Source: an uncultured Lachnospiraceae bacterium (GTDB lineage Bacteria; Bacillota; Clostridia; Lachnospirales; Lachnospiraceae). Taken from it: a DNA stretch of 64,000 nucleotides. The stretch lies in contig CAJUMJ010000043.1 of NCBI GenBank assembly GCA_910587095.1, positions 1 to 64,000 on the forward strand, given 5' to 3'. The translations under genes and the position numbers were made by a program. The notes below the pieces were generated by a model that saw nothing but the letters and a program-made list of their open reading frames with translations, searched no databases and was not told the DNA's origin. This document shows, one piece after another, positions 42,465 to 50,580 of this stretch (position 1 is the stretch's first letter; each line of letters begins with the position of its first letter).

Positions 42465-42974
42465 ATGAGACGTACAATTATTGACGTAAGTCAGTTAGAA
42501 CTCACTGAGAAAGTTGTGACAATCAAGCGTGTAACCAAGGTTGTCAAGGGTGGTCGTAACATGCGTTTCACAGCGCTTGTGGTAGTTGGCGACAGCAACG
42601 GCCATGTCGGTGCAGGCCTTGGCAAAGCGACTGAAATCCCTGAAGCGATCCGCAAAGGAAAGGAAGACGCGATTAAGAATTTAGTTTGTGTTGCACTGGA
42701 CGAGAAAAACAGTATCACACATGATTTTGTCGGAAAATTCGGCTCTGCTTCCGTTTTGCTGAAGAGAGCTCCGGAAGGTACAGGTATCATCGCAGGTGGT
42801 CCCGCCCGTGTGGTGTGCGAGCTTGCAGGAATCAAAAATATCCGTACCAAATCCTTGGGATCCAACAACAAACAGAACGTAGTGTTAGCTACGATCATGG
42901 GCTTAAGTCAGTTAAAGACTCCTGAGGAAGTGGCTAAAAACCGCGGCAAATCCGTAGAAGAGATCCGCGCTTAA
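42465..42974 (+). CDS. rpsE: 30S ribosomal protein S5
   Basis: This 169-residue S5 has a dsRBD-like N-terminus ('VTKVVKGGRNMRFTALVVVG') and 'GAGLGKATEIPEAIRKGKED'; 'GIIAGGPARVVCELAGIKNI' is the C-terminal fold. It functions in decoding fidelity. GGAAGGGAGAAAG precedes the start. Confidence 0.97.
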   Translation: MRRTIIDVSQLELTEKVVTIKRVTKVVKGGRNMRFTALVVVGDSNGHVGAGLGKATEIPEAIRKGKEDAIKNLVCVALDEKNSITHDFVGKFGSASVLLKRAPEGTGIIAGGPARVVCELAGIKNIRTKSLGSNNKQNVVLATIMGLSQLKTPEEVAKNRGKSVEEIRA

Positions 42975-42977
42975 CCA

Positions 42978-43070
42978 GTACGAAAAGATATTCTAATGCT
43001 CGCAGCAAGGGCTGCTTCGCAAAGAATATCTAAGTTTCGTACGAGAGAATGCCCCAGAGCAGGCATTCTC
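42978..43070 (+). repeat. Nested palindrome, site F (rpsE-rpmD gap)
   Basis: Outer stem GTACGAAA (42978-42985) / TTTCGTAC (43035-43042), next stem GATATTCT / AGAATATC. The core here is replaced by 'AATGCTCGCAGCAAGGGCTGCTTCG'-like sequence (in pieces). A second hairpin GAGAATGCC/GGCATTCTC (43045-43070) is shared with the array at 25787. Confidence 0.85.
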
Positions 43071-43100
43071 TGTACAGATTTCAGATCAGGAGGAAATAAA

Positions 43101-43286
43101 ATGGCAGATAAAAAGTTAAAGATCACTTTAGTCAGATCTACGATCGGCCAGGTGCCCAAGGCGCGCGCTACGGCAGCGGCTATGGGACTTCGGAAGCTTC
43201 AGCAGACAGTGGAGCTGCCTGACAATGCGGCGACCAGAGGCCAGATTCAGAAGATCAGACATATGGTTAAGGTTGAAGAGGCATAA
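43101..43286 (+). CDS. rpmD: 50S ribosomal protein L30
   Basis: This 61-residue L30 starts 'MADKKLKITLVRSTIGQVPK' and contains 'KARATAAAMGLRKLQQTVEL'. ATG 43101 is preceded by AGGAGGAAATAAA. The open frame back to 42996 is palindrome sequence, not coding. Confidence 0.97.
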   Translation: MADKKLKITLVRSTIGQVPKARATAAAMGLRKLQQTVELPDNAATRGQIQKIRHMVKVEEA

Positions 43287-43299
43287 GGAGGTGTGATAG

Positions 43300-43740
43300 A
43301 TGGAATTATCTAATTTAAGACCTGCTGAGGGCTCTGTGCACAGCAATAATTTCAGAAGAGGCCGTGGACATGGCTCCGGGAACGGCAAGACGGCCGGCAA
43401 GGGTCACAAGGGACAGAAAGCGCGTTCCGGAGCACCAAGACCTGGCTTTGAGGGTGGCCAGATGCCCTTGTACAGACGTCTCCCCAAGAGAGGCTTTACC
43501 AACAGGAATACGAAAGAGATCGTGGCACTCAACTTAAGTGTGCTCGAGGTGTTCGATAATGGCGCGACGGTTGACGTGGAAGCATTGATCGAAAAAGGAA
43601 TCGTAAAAAATCCCCGTGACGGTGTGAAGATCCTTGGAAACGGAGAACTTACTAAGAAACTCGACGTGAAGGTAAACGCCTTCAGCGCATCCGCGAAGGA
43701 GAAAATCGAGGCACTTGGTGGAACAGCAGAGGTGATTTAA
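43300..43740 (+). CDS. rplO: 50S ribosomal protein L15
   Basis: This 146-residue L15 has the glycine-rich N-terminal extension 'RGRGHGSGNGKTAGKGHKGQ' that threads into rRNA, plus 'GFEGGQMPLYRRLPKRGFTN'. Its stop overlaps the secY start (TAATG), which coordinates translocon and ribosome production. Confidence 0.97.
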   Translation: MELSNLRPAEGSVHSNNFRRGRGHGSGNGKTAGKGHKGQKARSGAPRPGFEGGQMPLYRRLPKRGFTNRNTKEIVALNLSVLEVFDNGATVDVEALIEKGIVKNPRDGVKILGNGELTKKLDVKVNAFSASAKEKIEALGGTAEVI

Positions 43741-45053
43741 TGTTTACAACCCTAAAAAATGCTTTTAAGATCAAAGAGATCAGAAATAAAATTTTCTTTA
43801 CATTTCTCATGTTAGTTGTGATCCGTCTCGGGTCACAGCTCCCCGTGCCGGGTGTGGACAGAACCTATTTTGCGAGATGGTTCGAGAGCCAGACCGGTGA
43901 CGCATTCAATTTCTTTGATGCTTTCACGGGTGGATCTTTTTTGAATATGTCAGTATTGGCGCTTAACATTACGCCGTATATCACATCTTCCATCATCATG
44001 CAGCTTATGACGATTGCGATCCCGAAGCTGGAAGAGATGCAGAGAGATGGTGCGGACGGAAGAAAAAAGATCGCATCTATCACGAGATATGTAACTGTAG
44101 CGCTTGCTCTGATTGAGTCTTCTGTCATGGCGATCGGTTTCGGACGCCAGGGCTTGCTTGAAACGTATAACGCGATGAACGTTATCACCGTTATAATGGC
44201 TCTCACGGCGGGAAGCGCATTTCTGATGTGGATCGGCGAGCGGATTACGGAGAATGGCGTCGGCAACGGTATTTCCATTGTGTTGACGATCAATATTCTC
44301 TCTCGTATGCCCCAGGATATCGCACAGCTCTTCGAACAGTTTGTGATTGGGAAATCCATTGCGAAGGGCGCGGTGGCAGCGATCATTATTGTTGCGATCA
44401 TCGTACTGATGGTGATATTGGTAATCATTTTAAATGATGGTGTGCGAAAGATTCCGGTACAGTATGCGAAAAAGGTACAAGGTAGAAAGATGGTAGGAGG
44501 GCAGACCACGAACATTCCGTTAAAGGTTAATACCTCCGGTGTTATTCCCGTTATTTTTGCATCTTCACTGATGCAGCTCCCGGTGGTGATCTGTTCCCTC
44601 TTTAATGTGAACGGCACCGGCGTATGGGGGGAGATACTCAAGGGACTCAACTCCAATTACTGGTGTAATCCGGAGAATCTTGTCTACTCGATCGGCCTGG
44701 TGGTGTATATTTTCCTTGTGGTATTCTTTGCTTACTTCTACACATCCATCACTTTTAATCCGATGGAGATTGCGGATAACATGAAGAGACAGGGCGGTTT
44801 CATTCCGGGTATCAGACCGGGCAAGCCCACCAGCGAATATCTGGCGAAGCTTTTGAATTACATTGTGTTTATCGGAGCGATCGGCCTTACCATCGTGTGT
44901 GTGGTGCCCTACTTCTTTAACGGGGTATTCGGCGCGAGCGTATCTTTCGGCGGAACCAGCCTGATTATTATTGTCAGCGTGGTGCTTGAAACGGTTAAGC
45001 AGATTGAGTCACAGATGCTTGTCCGCAATTACAAGGGTTTTTTAAATGATTAA
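43740..45053 (+). CDS. secY: Preprotein translocase subunit SecY
   Basis: This 437-residue protein has ten transmembrane helices. The plug-region sequence 'FDAFTGGSFLNMSVLALNIT' and the cytoplasmic loop residues 'QGGFIPGIRPGKPTSEYL' are standard. It forms the SecYEG channel. It is translated from an ATG overlapping rplO. A 222-bp gap with hairpins (GTTAC/GTAAC; AGGGACG/CGTCCCT near 45099-45126) follows. Confidence 0.97.
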   Translation: MFTTLKNAFKIKEIRNKIFFTFLMLVVIRLGSQLPVPGVDRTYFARWFESQTGDAFNFFDAFTGGSFLNMSVLALNITPYITSSIIMQLMTIAIPKLEEMQRDGADGRKKIASITRYVTVALALIESSVMAIGFGRQGLLETYNAMNVITVIMALTAGSAFLMWIGERITENGVGNGISIVLTINILSRMPQDIAQLFEQFVIGKSIAKGAVAAIIIVAIIVLMVILVIILNDGVRKIPVQYAKKVQGRKMVGGQTTNIPLKVNTSGVIPVIFASSLMQLPVVICSLFNVNGTGVWGEILKGLNSNYWCNPENLVYSIGLVVYIFLVVFFAYFYTSITFNPMEIADNMKRQGGFIPGIRPGKPTSEYLAKLLNYIVFIGAIGLTIVCVVPYFFNGVFGASVSFGGTSLIIIVSVVLETVKQIESQMLVRNYKGFLND

Positions 45054-45177
45054 TCGGGTTACTTTTAAACGTAACTAAATCGGCGACAGGACAGGTAGGG
45101 ACGGCAGATAATCAGCACGTCCCTAACCTTGCGTCTGAAAGCGGGAACAAAGTATTTCAGGATAAAGTGGAGAAAAG

Positions 45178-45275
45178 ATTGAAAATTCCGGTTTTCAATC
45201 GCGAGATTTGTGTCTGTGCATTGCCTGACACAAACCCGGTAATGCGCAAAAAAATGCGCAGAAATGGAGTAAAGA
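45178..45275 (+). repeat. Start-proximal repeat, copy 1 (upstream of adk)
   Basis: TTTTCAATCGCGAGATTTGTG ... GCATTGCCTGACACAAAC ... TGCGCAAAAAAATGCGCAG-AAATGG (read in pieces) ends at the adk start. It holds the pairs TTTGTG/CACAAA and TGCGC/GCGCA. The same element ends just before the ecfT start at 57618. Confidence 0.75.
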
Positions 45276-45917
45276 ATGAAAATAATAATGCTGGGAGCGC
45301 CGGGCGCCGGAAAAGGAACGCAGGCGAAGATGATTGCGGAGACATATCATATCCCGCATATCTCTACCGGAGATATGTTCCGCATGAATATCAAAAACGG
45401 AACAGAGCTGGGCATGGAAGCCAAGACATATATGGATCAGGGCCTTCTGGTGCCGGATGAGCTGACGGTGCGGATTTTTCTGGATAGAGTGGCGAAGGAA
45501 GACTGCAAGGACGGGTATGTGCTGGACGGCTTTCCGAGAAATATTCCGCAGGCCGAGGTGCTGGAGGATGCGCTTAACAAGCTTGGCGATCAGATTGACT
45601 ACGCAATCGATGTGGAAGTGCCGGACGAGAATATTATTCGCAGAATGAGCGGCAGGCGCGCATGTACATCCTGCGGTGCAACTTACCATATTGAACATGT
45701 GCCGCCGAAGAAGGAAGGCATTTGCGACGATTGCGGAGATGCGCTTGTGCTGCGCGATGACGATAGACCGGAGACGGTGGAAAAGCGTCTGCGCGTATAT
45801 CAGGAACAGACACAGCCCTTGATTGAGTTTTATTCCAAAAAGGGTGTGCTTAGGAGCGTGGACGGCACAAAGGATATGCAGGATGTGTTTAAAGAGATTG
45901 AAGAGATCATAAAATAA
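45276..45917 (+). CDS. adk: Adenylate kinase
   Basis: This 213-residue enzyme interconverts ATP + AMP and 2 ADP. P-loop 'MLGAPGAGKGTQAKMI', AMP-binding 'HISTGDMFRMN' and 'DGFPRNIPQAE', and a long LID containing a four-cysteine zinc site ('CTSCGATYHIE' and 'CDDCGD'). The zinc LID is typical of Gram-positive enzymes. It is transcribed with secY and map in the usual spc order. Confidence 0.97.
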   Translation: MKIIMLGAPGAGKGTQAKMIAETYHIPHISTGDMFRMNIKNGTELGMEAKTYMDQGLLVPDELTVRIFLDRVAKEDCKDGYVLDGFPRNIPQAEVLEDALNKLGDQIDYAIDVEVPDENIIRRMSGRRACTSCGATYHIEHVPPKKEGICDDCGDALVLRDDDRPETVEKRLRVYQEQTQPLIEFYSKKGVLRSVDGTKDMQDVFKEIEEIIK

Positions 45918-45918
45918 C

Positions 45919-45953
45919 GGTTCGGCCAGACCGAGTTTGTCTGACAAATCGAT
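45919..45953 (+). repeat. Post-stop repeat CCAGACCGA, copy 1
   Basis: GTTCGGCCAGACCGAGTTTG then TCTGACAAATCG follows the adk stop. Nearly the same string follows infA at 47246. The TTTGTC/GACAAA pair makes a small hairpin. Confidence 0.6.
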
Positions 45954-45963
45954 AGGAGCGGCT

Positions 45964-46719
45964 ATGGCAGCGGTCACAATCAAATCGGAGTGGGAAATTC
46001 AATTGATGCGGGAGGCGGGAAGGCTGCTTGCACAGGTGCACGAGGAGCTGGCAAAAGCGATACGTCCCGGGATTTCCACAAAGGATATAGATGTCGCCTG
46101 TGAAAAGTTAATCAGAGGATATGGCTGCACACCGAACTTTCTGCACTATGAGGGGTATCCCGCGAGTGTCTGTGTCTCCGTCAATGACGAGGTTGTGCAC
46201 GGCATTCCGCGAGAAGACCGTATTTTAGAGGAAGGCGATATTGTGAGTCTGGATATGGGGCTGATTTACAGAGGGTATCACTCTGACGCAGCCAGAACTT
46301 ATGGAGTGGGCCGGATTACGCCGGAGGCGGAAAAGCTGATCAAGGTGACGAGAGAGAGTTTTTTTAGAGGAATCGGAATGGCGAGGGCGGGGAGACATCT
46401 GCACGATATTTCCAACGCCATTGCGGATTATGTATTGTCTTACGGATACGGCATCGTCCATGATCTGGTGGGACACGGTATCGGGACCAGCCTCCATGAA
46501 CCGCCCTATATCCCGAATTTTCCTCAGAGACGAAGAGGGATTAAACTAAAACCCGGCATGACCCTGGCCGTCGAGCCCATGATCAACCAGGGTACCGGCG
46601 AGGTGGAATGGCTGGATGACGGATGGACGGTAGTGACTGCGGACCACCGTCTGTCGGCACATTATGAGAACACGGTGCTGATTACGGAAGGGGAACCGGA
46701 AATATTAACATTATTATAA
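45964..46719 (+). CDS. map: Methionine aminopeptidase, type I
   Basis: ATG 45964 (AGGAGCGGCT upstream) gives 251 residues. The enzyme removes the initiator methionine. Metal ligands are visible in 'SLDMGLIYRGYHSDAARTYG' (two Asp), 'DLVGHGIGTSLHEPPYIPN' (His), 'LAVEPMIN' (Glu) and 'HYENTVLI' (Glu). The upstream ATG at 45937 belongs to a nonconserved extension over the repeat. Confidence 0.96.
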   Translation: MAAVTIKSEWEIQLMREAGRLLAQVHEELAKAIRPGISTKDIDVACEKLIRGYGCTPNFLHYEGYPASVCVSVNDEVVHGIPREDRILEEGDIVSLDMGLIYRGYHSDAARTYGVGRITPEAEKLIKVTRESFFRGIGMARAGRHLHDISNAIADYVLSYGYGIVHDLVGHGIGTSLHEPPYIPNFPQRRRGIKLKPGMTLAVEPMINQGTGEVEWLDDGWTVVTADHRLSAHYENTVLITEGEPEILTLL

Positions 46720-46747
46720 GTCGGCAGGAAAGCAATAACAGACGTAA

Positions 46748-47041
46748 ATGAAACGGGATTGTGGGATGGAAGATCGTATGGTTGGTATGCTCGCCACATC
46801 GAAGGCAGGACATGACAAAGGCGCCGTGTACGTCATAATACGTGAGGAAGGCGAGTATATATATGTAGCTGACGGCCGGGTGAGAACGGTGGAAAGGCCG
46901 AAGCGGAAGAACAGGAAGCATATTCAGATCATTAAGAAAAAAGAGCTGCCCGAGCTGGAGAACGGTTTTGGCGATTTGGAGATTAAAAGAATAATCAAAG
47001 AGTATCGGAGAGAAAGAGAGGAAAGAAATGTCAAAGGCTGA
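46748..47041 (+). CDS. KOW-domain RNA-binding protein (L14e-like)
   Basis: This 97-residue basic protein has an N-terminal KOW-like segment ('MVGMLATSKAGHDKGAVYVI') and a helical charged tail. In many Firmicutes a KOW protein annotated L14E/L6E/L27E-like lies between map and infA, and this matches that position. Its function is unproven, ribosome-associated by inference. The start may be 46748 or 46766; neither has a strong ribosome-binding site. Its end overlaps the infA start by 14 bases. Confidence 0.85.
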   Translation: MKRDCGMEDRMVGMLATSKAGHDKGAVYVIIREEGEYIYVADGRVRTVERPKRKNRKHIQIIKKKELPELENGFGDLEIKRIIKEYRREREERNVKG

Positions 47042-47246
47042 TGTAATCGAGATTGAAGGAACTGTAATTGAAAAGCTTCCCAATACCATGTTTCAGGTGG
47101 AATTGGAGAACGGTCATGTGGTGTTGGCGCATATCAGTGGTAAGCTGCGCCAGAACTTCATACGCATTCTGCCCGGCGACAAGGTAACTTTGGAATTATC
47201 TCCCTACGATTTGTCCAAGGGAAGAATCATATGGCGTGACAAATAG
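47028..47246 (+). CDS. infA: Translation initiation factor IF-1
   Basis: This 72-residue OB-fold protein, 'MSKADVIEIEGTVIEKLPNT' to 'VTLELSPYDLSKGRIIWRDK', is textbook IF-1. It blocks the A site during initiation. It overlaps the KOW gene and has GAGAGGAAAGAA upstream. Confidence 0.97.
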   Translation: MSKADVIEIEGTVIEKLPNTMFQVELENGHVVLAHISGKLRQNFIRILPGDKVTLELSPYDLSKGRIIWRDK

Positions 47247-47396
47247 TTCAGCCAGACCGAATTTTGCAGACAAATCGTGCTTGCACGAATTTGACGGCAA
47301 GATGAAGGTCTGAGGGAACGCCCGTACATGAGCAAAAATAGATGCGAAGCATCGGGAAGCGTCGAAGACGCGTTTTGCGAATGGCGTGGGCTGAAC
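47246..47396 (+). repeat. Large nested palindrome between infA and rpmJ
   Basis: Outermost GTTCAGCC (47246-47253) / GGCTGAAC (47389-47396). Inside are CAGACC / GGTCTG, CGTGC-TT-GCACG, GATGC-GAA-GCATC and GCGTC-GAA-GACGC. It is a branched structure of about 150 nt in the infA-rpmJ intercistronic region, and it shares its first 27 bases with the post-adk repeat. Confidence 0.75.
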
Positions 47397-47421
47397 GAAA
47401 TTATAAAATATGCAAAAAGTC

Positions 47422-47450
47422 TTGCCACTGGCAGGATTTGGTGTTATAAT
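47422..47450 (+). promoter_or_regulatory. Internal promoter before rpmJ
   Basis: TTGCCA (47422-47427), exact 17-bp spacer, TATAAT (47445-47450). It gives a second start for the rpmJ-rpsM-rpsK-rpsD-rpoA-rplQ part of the operon. Confidence 0.85.
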
Positions 47451-47483
47451 GTAAAACGGTCTTTTTTGAAAGGAGGGTTTGAG

Positions 47484-47597
47484 ATGAAGGTTAGATCATC
47501 AGTAAAACCGATCTGCGAAAAGTGCAAGATCATCAAAAGAAAGGGAAAGATCAGAGTTATTTGTGAAAATCCGAAACATAAGCAGGTACAGGGCTAA
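47484..47597 (+). CDS. rpmJ: 50S ribosomal protein L36
   Basis: This 37-residue protein, 'MKVRSSVKPICEKCKIIKRK', carries the zinc-ribbon residues C11, C14, C27 and H32. GAAAGGAGG precedes the ATG. A 193-bp gap follows before rpsM, holding hairpin fragments such as TCGGATAT/CTGATCCGA-type pairs but no gene. Confidence 0.97.
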   Translation: MKVRSSVKPICEKCKIIKRKGKIRVICENPKHKQVQG

Positions 47598-47790
47598 TAG
47601 ATAGAGAAGAGCCGGGGAGGCGGTTTTCAGTATGGCCTCTCTAAAGATAACTTTTTGATACCAACTTATATGTTTGGAAAGATCGGATATCTGATCCGAT
47701 TGGGTAGAACCTACCCCAATCAATTAGTGTCACGCGTGTGGACAAACACGCGAAGCGCATGAAAATGCAAAGGAAATGGAGGAAATGTAA

Positions 47791-48159
47791 ATGGCTCGTA
47801 TTGCAGGTGTTGACTTACCGAGAGAGAAGCGTGTGGAGATCGGCTTGACCTATATTTATGGGATAGGCAGAGCAAGTTCCAACAAGATTCTGGCGGCGGC
47901 AAACGTAAATCCTGATACCCGTGTCAGAGAACTGACTGACGACGAGGTGAAGAGACTGGCGGAAGTAATCGACAAGGATTACATGGTGGAAGGTGACTTG
48001 AGAAGAGAAGTTGCGCTCAACATCAAGAGACTTCAGGAGATCGGTTGCTACAGAGGTATCCGTCACAGGAAAGGGCTCCCGGTTCGCGGTCAGAAGACAA
48101 AGACCAACGCCAGGACAAGAAAAGGTCCTAAGAGAACTGTTGCAAATAAGAAGAAGTAG
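47791..48159 (+). CDS. rpsM: 30S ribosomal protein S13
   Basis: This 122-residue S13 has 'MARIAGVDLPREKRVEIGLT', H2TH-like helices, and a basic tail 'GQKTKTNARTRKGPKRT' that contacts P-site tRNA. GGAGG precedes the start. Confidence 0.97.
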   Translation: MARIAGVDLPREKRVEIGLTYIYGIGRASSNKILAAANVNPDTRVRELTDDEVKRLAEVIDKDYMVEGDLRREVALNIKRLQEIGCYRGIRHRKGLPVRGQKTKTNARTRKGPKRTVANKKK

Positions 48160-48197
48160 AAACATTAACAATGTCTGAGAAAGTAGGTTAGTTTATT

Positions 48198-48593
48198 ATG
48201 GCAAAGAAAGTTACCAAAAAAGTGACAAAAAAGCGTGTCAAGAAAAACGTTGAACATGGACAGGCACATATTCAGTCCTCCTTCAACAACACCATCGTTA
48301 CATTGACAGATAACGAGGGTAATGCGTTGAGCTGGGCGAGTGCCGGTGGTCTTGGCTTTAGAGGTTCAAGGAAATCTACTCCCTATGCGGCACAGATGGC
48401 CGCTGAGACAGCGACAAAGGCTGCTCTTATCCATGGGTTGAAGACAGTGGACGTTATGGTGAAAGGACCGGGTTCAGGCCGTGAGGCGGCAATCCGCGCG
48501 TTACAGGCATGTGGTCTGGAAGTGACAAGTATCCGCGACGTGACACCTGTGCCCCACAACGGATGCCGTCCGCCTAAGAGACGCCGCGTATAA
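48198..48593 (+). CDS. rpsK: 30S ribosomal protein S11
   Basis: This 131-residue S11 has 'HIQSSFNNTIVTLTDNEGNA' and the C-terminal 'VTPVPHNGCRPPKRRRV'. It lines the mRNA exit channel. The Shine-Dalgarno (AAAGTAGG) is weaker than its neighbours'. Confidence 0.97.
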   Translation: MAKKVTKKVTKKRVKKNVEHGQAHIQSSFNNTIVTLTDNEGNALSWASAGGLGFRGSRKSTPYAAQMAAETATKAALIHGLKTVDVMVKGPGSGREAAIRALQACGLEVTSIRDVTPVPHNGCRPPKRRRV

Positions 48594-48595
48594 CA

Positions 48596-48870
48596 AATCG
48601 AAAAGAAATTCTAAGGCGTCAAAAGACGCCGCCAAGAATTTCTAAGTTTCGATTGGGAGAACCGCAAGCGGTTCTCCGAAAGAAATTCTAAGGTGTCAAA
48701 AGACGCCGCCAAGAATTTCTAAGTTTCGATTGGGAGAACTGCAAGCGGTTCTCCGAAAGAAATTCTAGTCGTTCACAGCAGAAGCTGTATCGCGAAGATT
48801 TTCTAAGTTTTGATCAGGAGAGGCGAAAGCAGTTCTCCGAAAGAAATTCTAAGCGATGTTTCGATTGGGA
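48596..48870 (+). repeat. Nested palindromes in tandem, site G (rpsK-rpsD gap)
   Basis: This 364-bp gap has no gene. Outer stem AATCGAAA (48596-48603) / TTTCGATT (48647-48654) encloses GAAATTCTAAGGCGTC...GACGCCGCCAAGAATTTC, then hairpin GGAGAACCG/CGGTTCTCC. A second unit of about 80 bp repeats this almost exactly, with a compensated change in the hairpin (AACTG/CGGTT wobble). A third and fourth are decayed. Confidence 0.9.
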
Positions 48871-48957
48871 CAATCGTAAAAGAAAGTGTTAACTATTTGG
48901 AAGAAGGTGCTGCCTGGAAGGGTGCACTGTAAACAAAAACAGAAAGGAGCCAGAATC

Positions 48958-49551
48958 ATGGCAGTAAACAGAGTTCCGGTATTGAAGAGATGCAGATCCC
49001 TTGATCTTGATCCTACCTTTTTGGGGTATGACAAGAAGTCTAACAGAACATCCGCAAGAGCGGGTAAGAAGATAAGCGAGTATGGTTTACAGCTCAGAGA
49101 GAAGCAGAAAGCAAAATTTATCTACGGTGTGCTGGAGAAACCTTTTAGAAATTATTATAACAGAGCTGACAGAATGAAGGGCCAGACGGGTGAAAACCTG
49201 ATGGTTATGCTGGAGAGCAGACTGGACAGCGTTGTGTTCAGAATGGGTTTTGCGAGAACGAGAAGAGAGGCAAGACAGGTAGTAGGCCATCAGCATTTCC
49301 TTGTAAACGGCAAGCCTGTGCAGATTCCTTCTTACCTGGTTAAGGCAGGCGATGTGATTGAGGTGAGAGAAAAGTCGAGATCTTTACAGAGATATAAGGA
49401 TATCCTTGAAGTGACCGGCGGCAGACTTGTTCCCGAGTGGCTTGAAGTGGATCAGGAGGCGATGAAGGGAACCGTAAAATATCTTCCCACAAGAGAAATG
49501 ATTGATGTCCCGGTAAACGAGATGCTTATCGTCGAGTTGTATTCTAAGTAA
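48958..49551 (+). CDS. rpsD: 30S ribosomal protein S4
   Basis: This 197-residue S4 is of the zinc-free type with an S4 RNA-binding domain ('RLDSVVFRMGFARTRREARQ'). 'SRSLQRYKDILEVTGGRLVP' precedes the conserved end. In E. coli and B. subtilis it regulates its own synthesis; the palindromic gap upstream is therefore of interest. ATG 48958 follows AAAGGAGCCAGAATC. Confidence 0.97.
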   Translation: MAVNRVPVLKRCRSLDLDPTFLGYDKKSNRTSARAGKKISEYGLQLREKQKAKFIYGVLEKPFRNYYNRADRMKGQTGENLMVMLESRLDSVVFRMGFARTRREARQVVGHQHFLVNGKPVQIPSYLVKAGDVIEVREKSRSLQRYKDILEVTGGRLVPEWLEVDQEAMKGTVKYLPTREMIDVPVNEMLIVELYSK

Positions 49552-49579
49552 AATGTGTTCTCAGAAGGAGGGTGTCTGA

Positions 49580-50539
49580 GTGTTTGAATTTGAGAGACCG
49601 AATATTGAAGTAGTTGAGATCTCCGAAGATAAAAAGTACGGTAGATTCGTAGTAGAACCCTTAGAGAGAGGTTATGGAATTACCCTCGGCAATTCGCTCA
49701 GAAGAATCATGCTGTCTTCTCTGCCCGGTGTGGCGGTGAGTCAGGTCAAGATTGAGGGTGTTCTTCATGAGTTCAGCTCGATTCCCGGCGTGAAGGAAGA
49801 TGTGACGGAAATCATCATGAACATTAAAAATCTTGCCATCAGAAGCAACAGTGAGAGCAGTGAAGTGAAAACCGCTTACATTGAGTATGAGGGCGAGGGG
49901 ATTGTCCGCGCTTCCGATATTCAGGTAGACCAGGACATAGAGATTTTGAATCCTGATCTGGTGATCGCCACTCTGAGCGGCAAGGATACAAAGCTTTACA
50001 TGGAACTGACCATTACGAGAGGCCGGGGATATGTGGGCGCCGATAAGAATAAGACGGAAGATCTTCCCATTGGGGTGATTGCTATCGACTCCATCTACAC
50101 TCCGGTGGAGAGAGTGAATGTCACTGTGGAGAATACCCGTGTAGGTCAGATTACCGACTATGATAAACTGACGCTTGACGTATATACGAACGGCACGCTT
50201 GTGCCTGACGAAGCCGTCAGTCTTGCGGCGAAGGTACTCAGCGAACATTTGAGTTTGTTCATTGATCTGTCCGAGAACGCCAAAACCGCGGAGGTTATGG
50301 TGGAGAAGGAGGACGATGAAAAGGAGAAGGTGCTCGAGATGAGCATCGACGAGCTTGAGCTCTCCGTGCGCTCCTACAATTGTTTAAAGAGGGCGGGAAT
50401 AAACACGGTAGAGGAGTTGACCAACAAGACTTCCGAGGATATGATGAAAGTCAGAAACCTTGGACGGAAGTCTCTTGAGGAAGTACTCGCGAAGTTAAAA
50501 GAGTTAGGATTACAGCTAAATCCCAGCGATGAGGCGTAA
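49580..50539 (+). CDS. rpoA: RNA polymerase alpha subunit
   Basis: This 319-residue protein starts at GTG 49580 (AGAAGGAGGGTGTCTGA upstream). The N-terminal assembly domain has 'GYGITLGNSLRRIMLSSLPG'; a linker of Glu/Lys follows. The C-terminal UP-element/activator domain is 'LELSVRSYNCLKRAGINTVE' and 'MMKVRNLGRKSLEEVLAKLK'. Confidence 0.97.
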   Translation: MFEFERPNIEVVEISEDKKYGRFVVEPLERGYGITLGNSLRRIMLSSLPGVAVSQVKIEGVLHEFSSIPGVKEDVTEIIMNIKNLAIRSNSESSEVKTAYIEYEGEGIVRASDIQVDQDIEILNPDLVIATLSGKDTKLYMELTITRGRGYVGADKNKTEDLPIGVIAIDSIYTPVERVNVTVENTRVGQITDYDKLTLDVYTNGTLVPDEAVSLAAKVLSEHLSLFIDLSENAKTAEVMVEKEDDEKEKVLEMSIDELELSVRSYNCLKRAGINTVEELTNKTSEDMMKVRNLGRKSLEEVLAKLKELGLQLNPSDEA

Positions 50540-50580
50540 TATAGAGGTAAGACCGAAGAGCACTCGGAAAGGAGCCAGTC

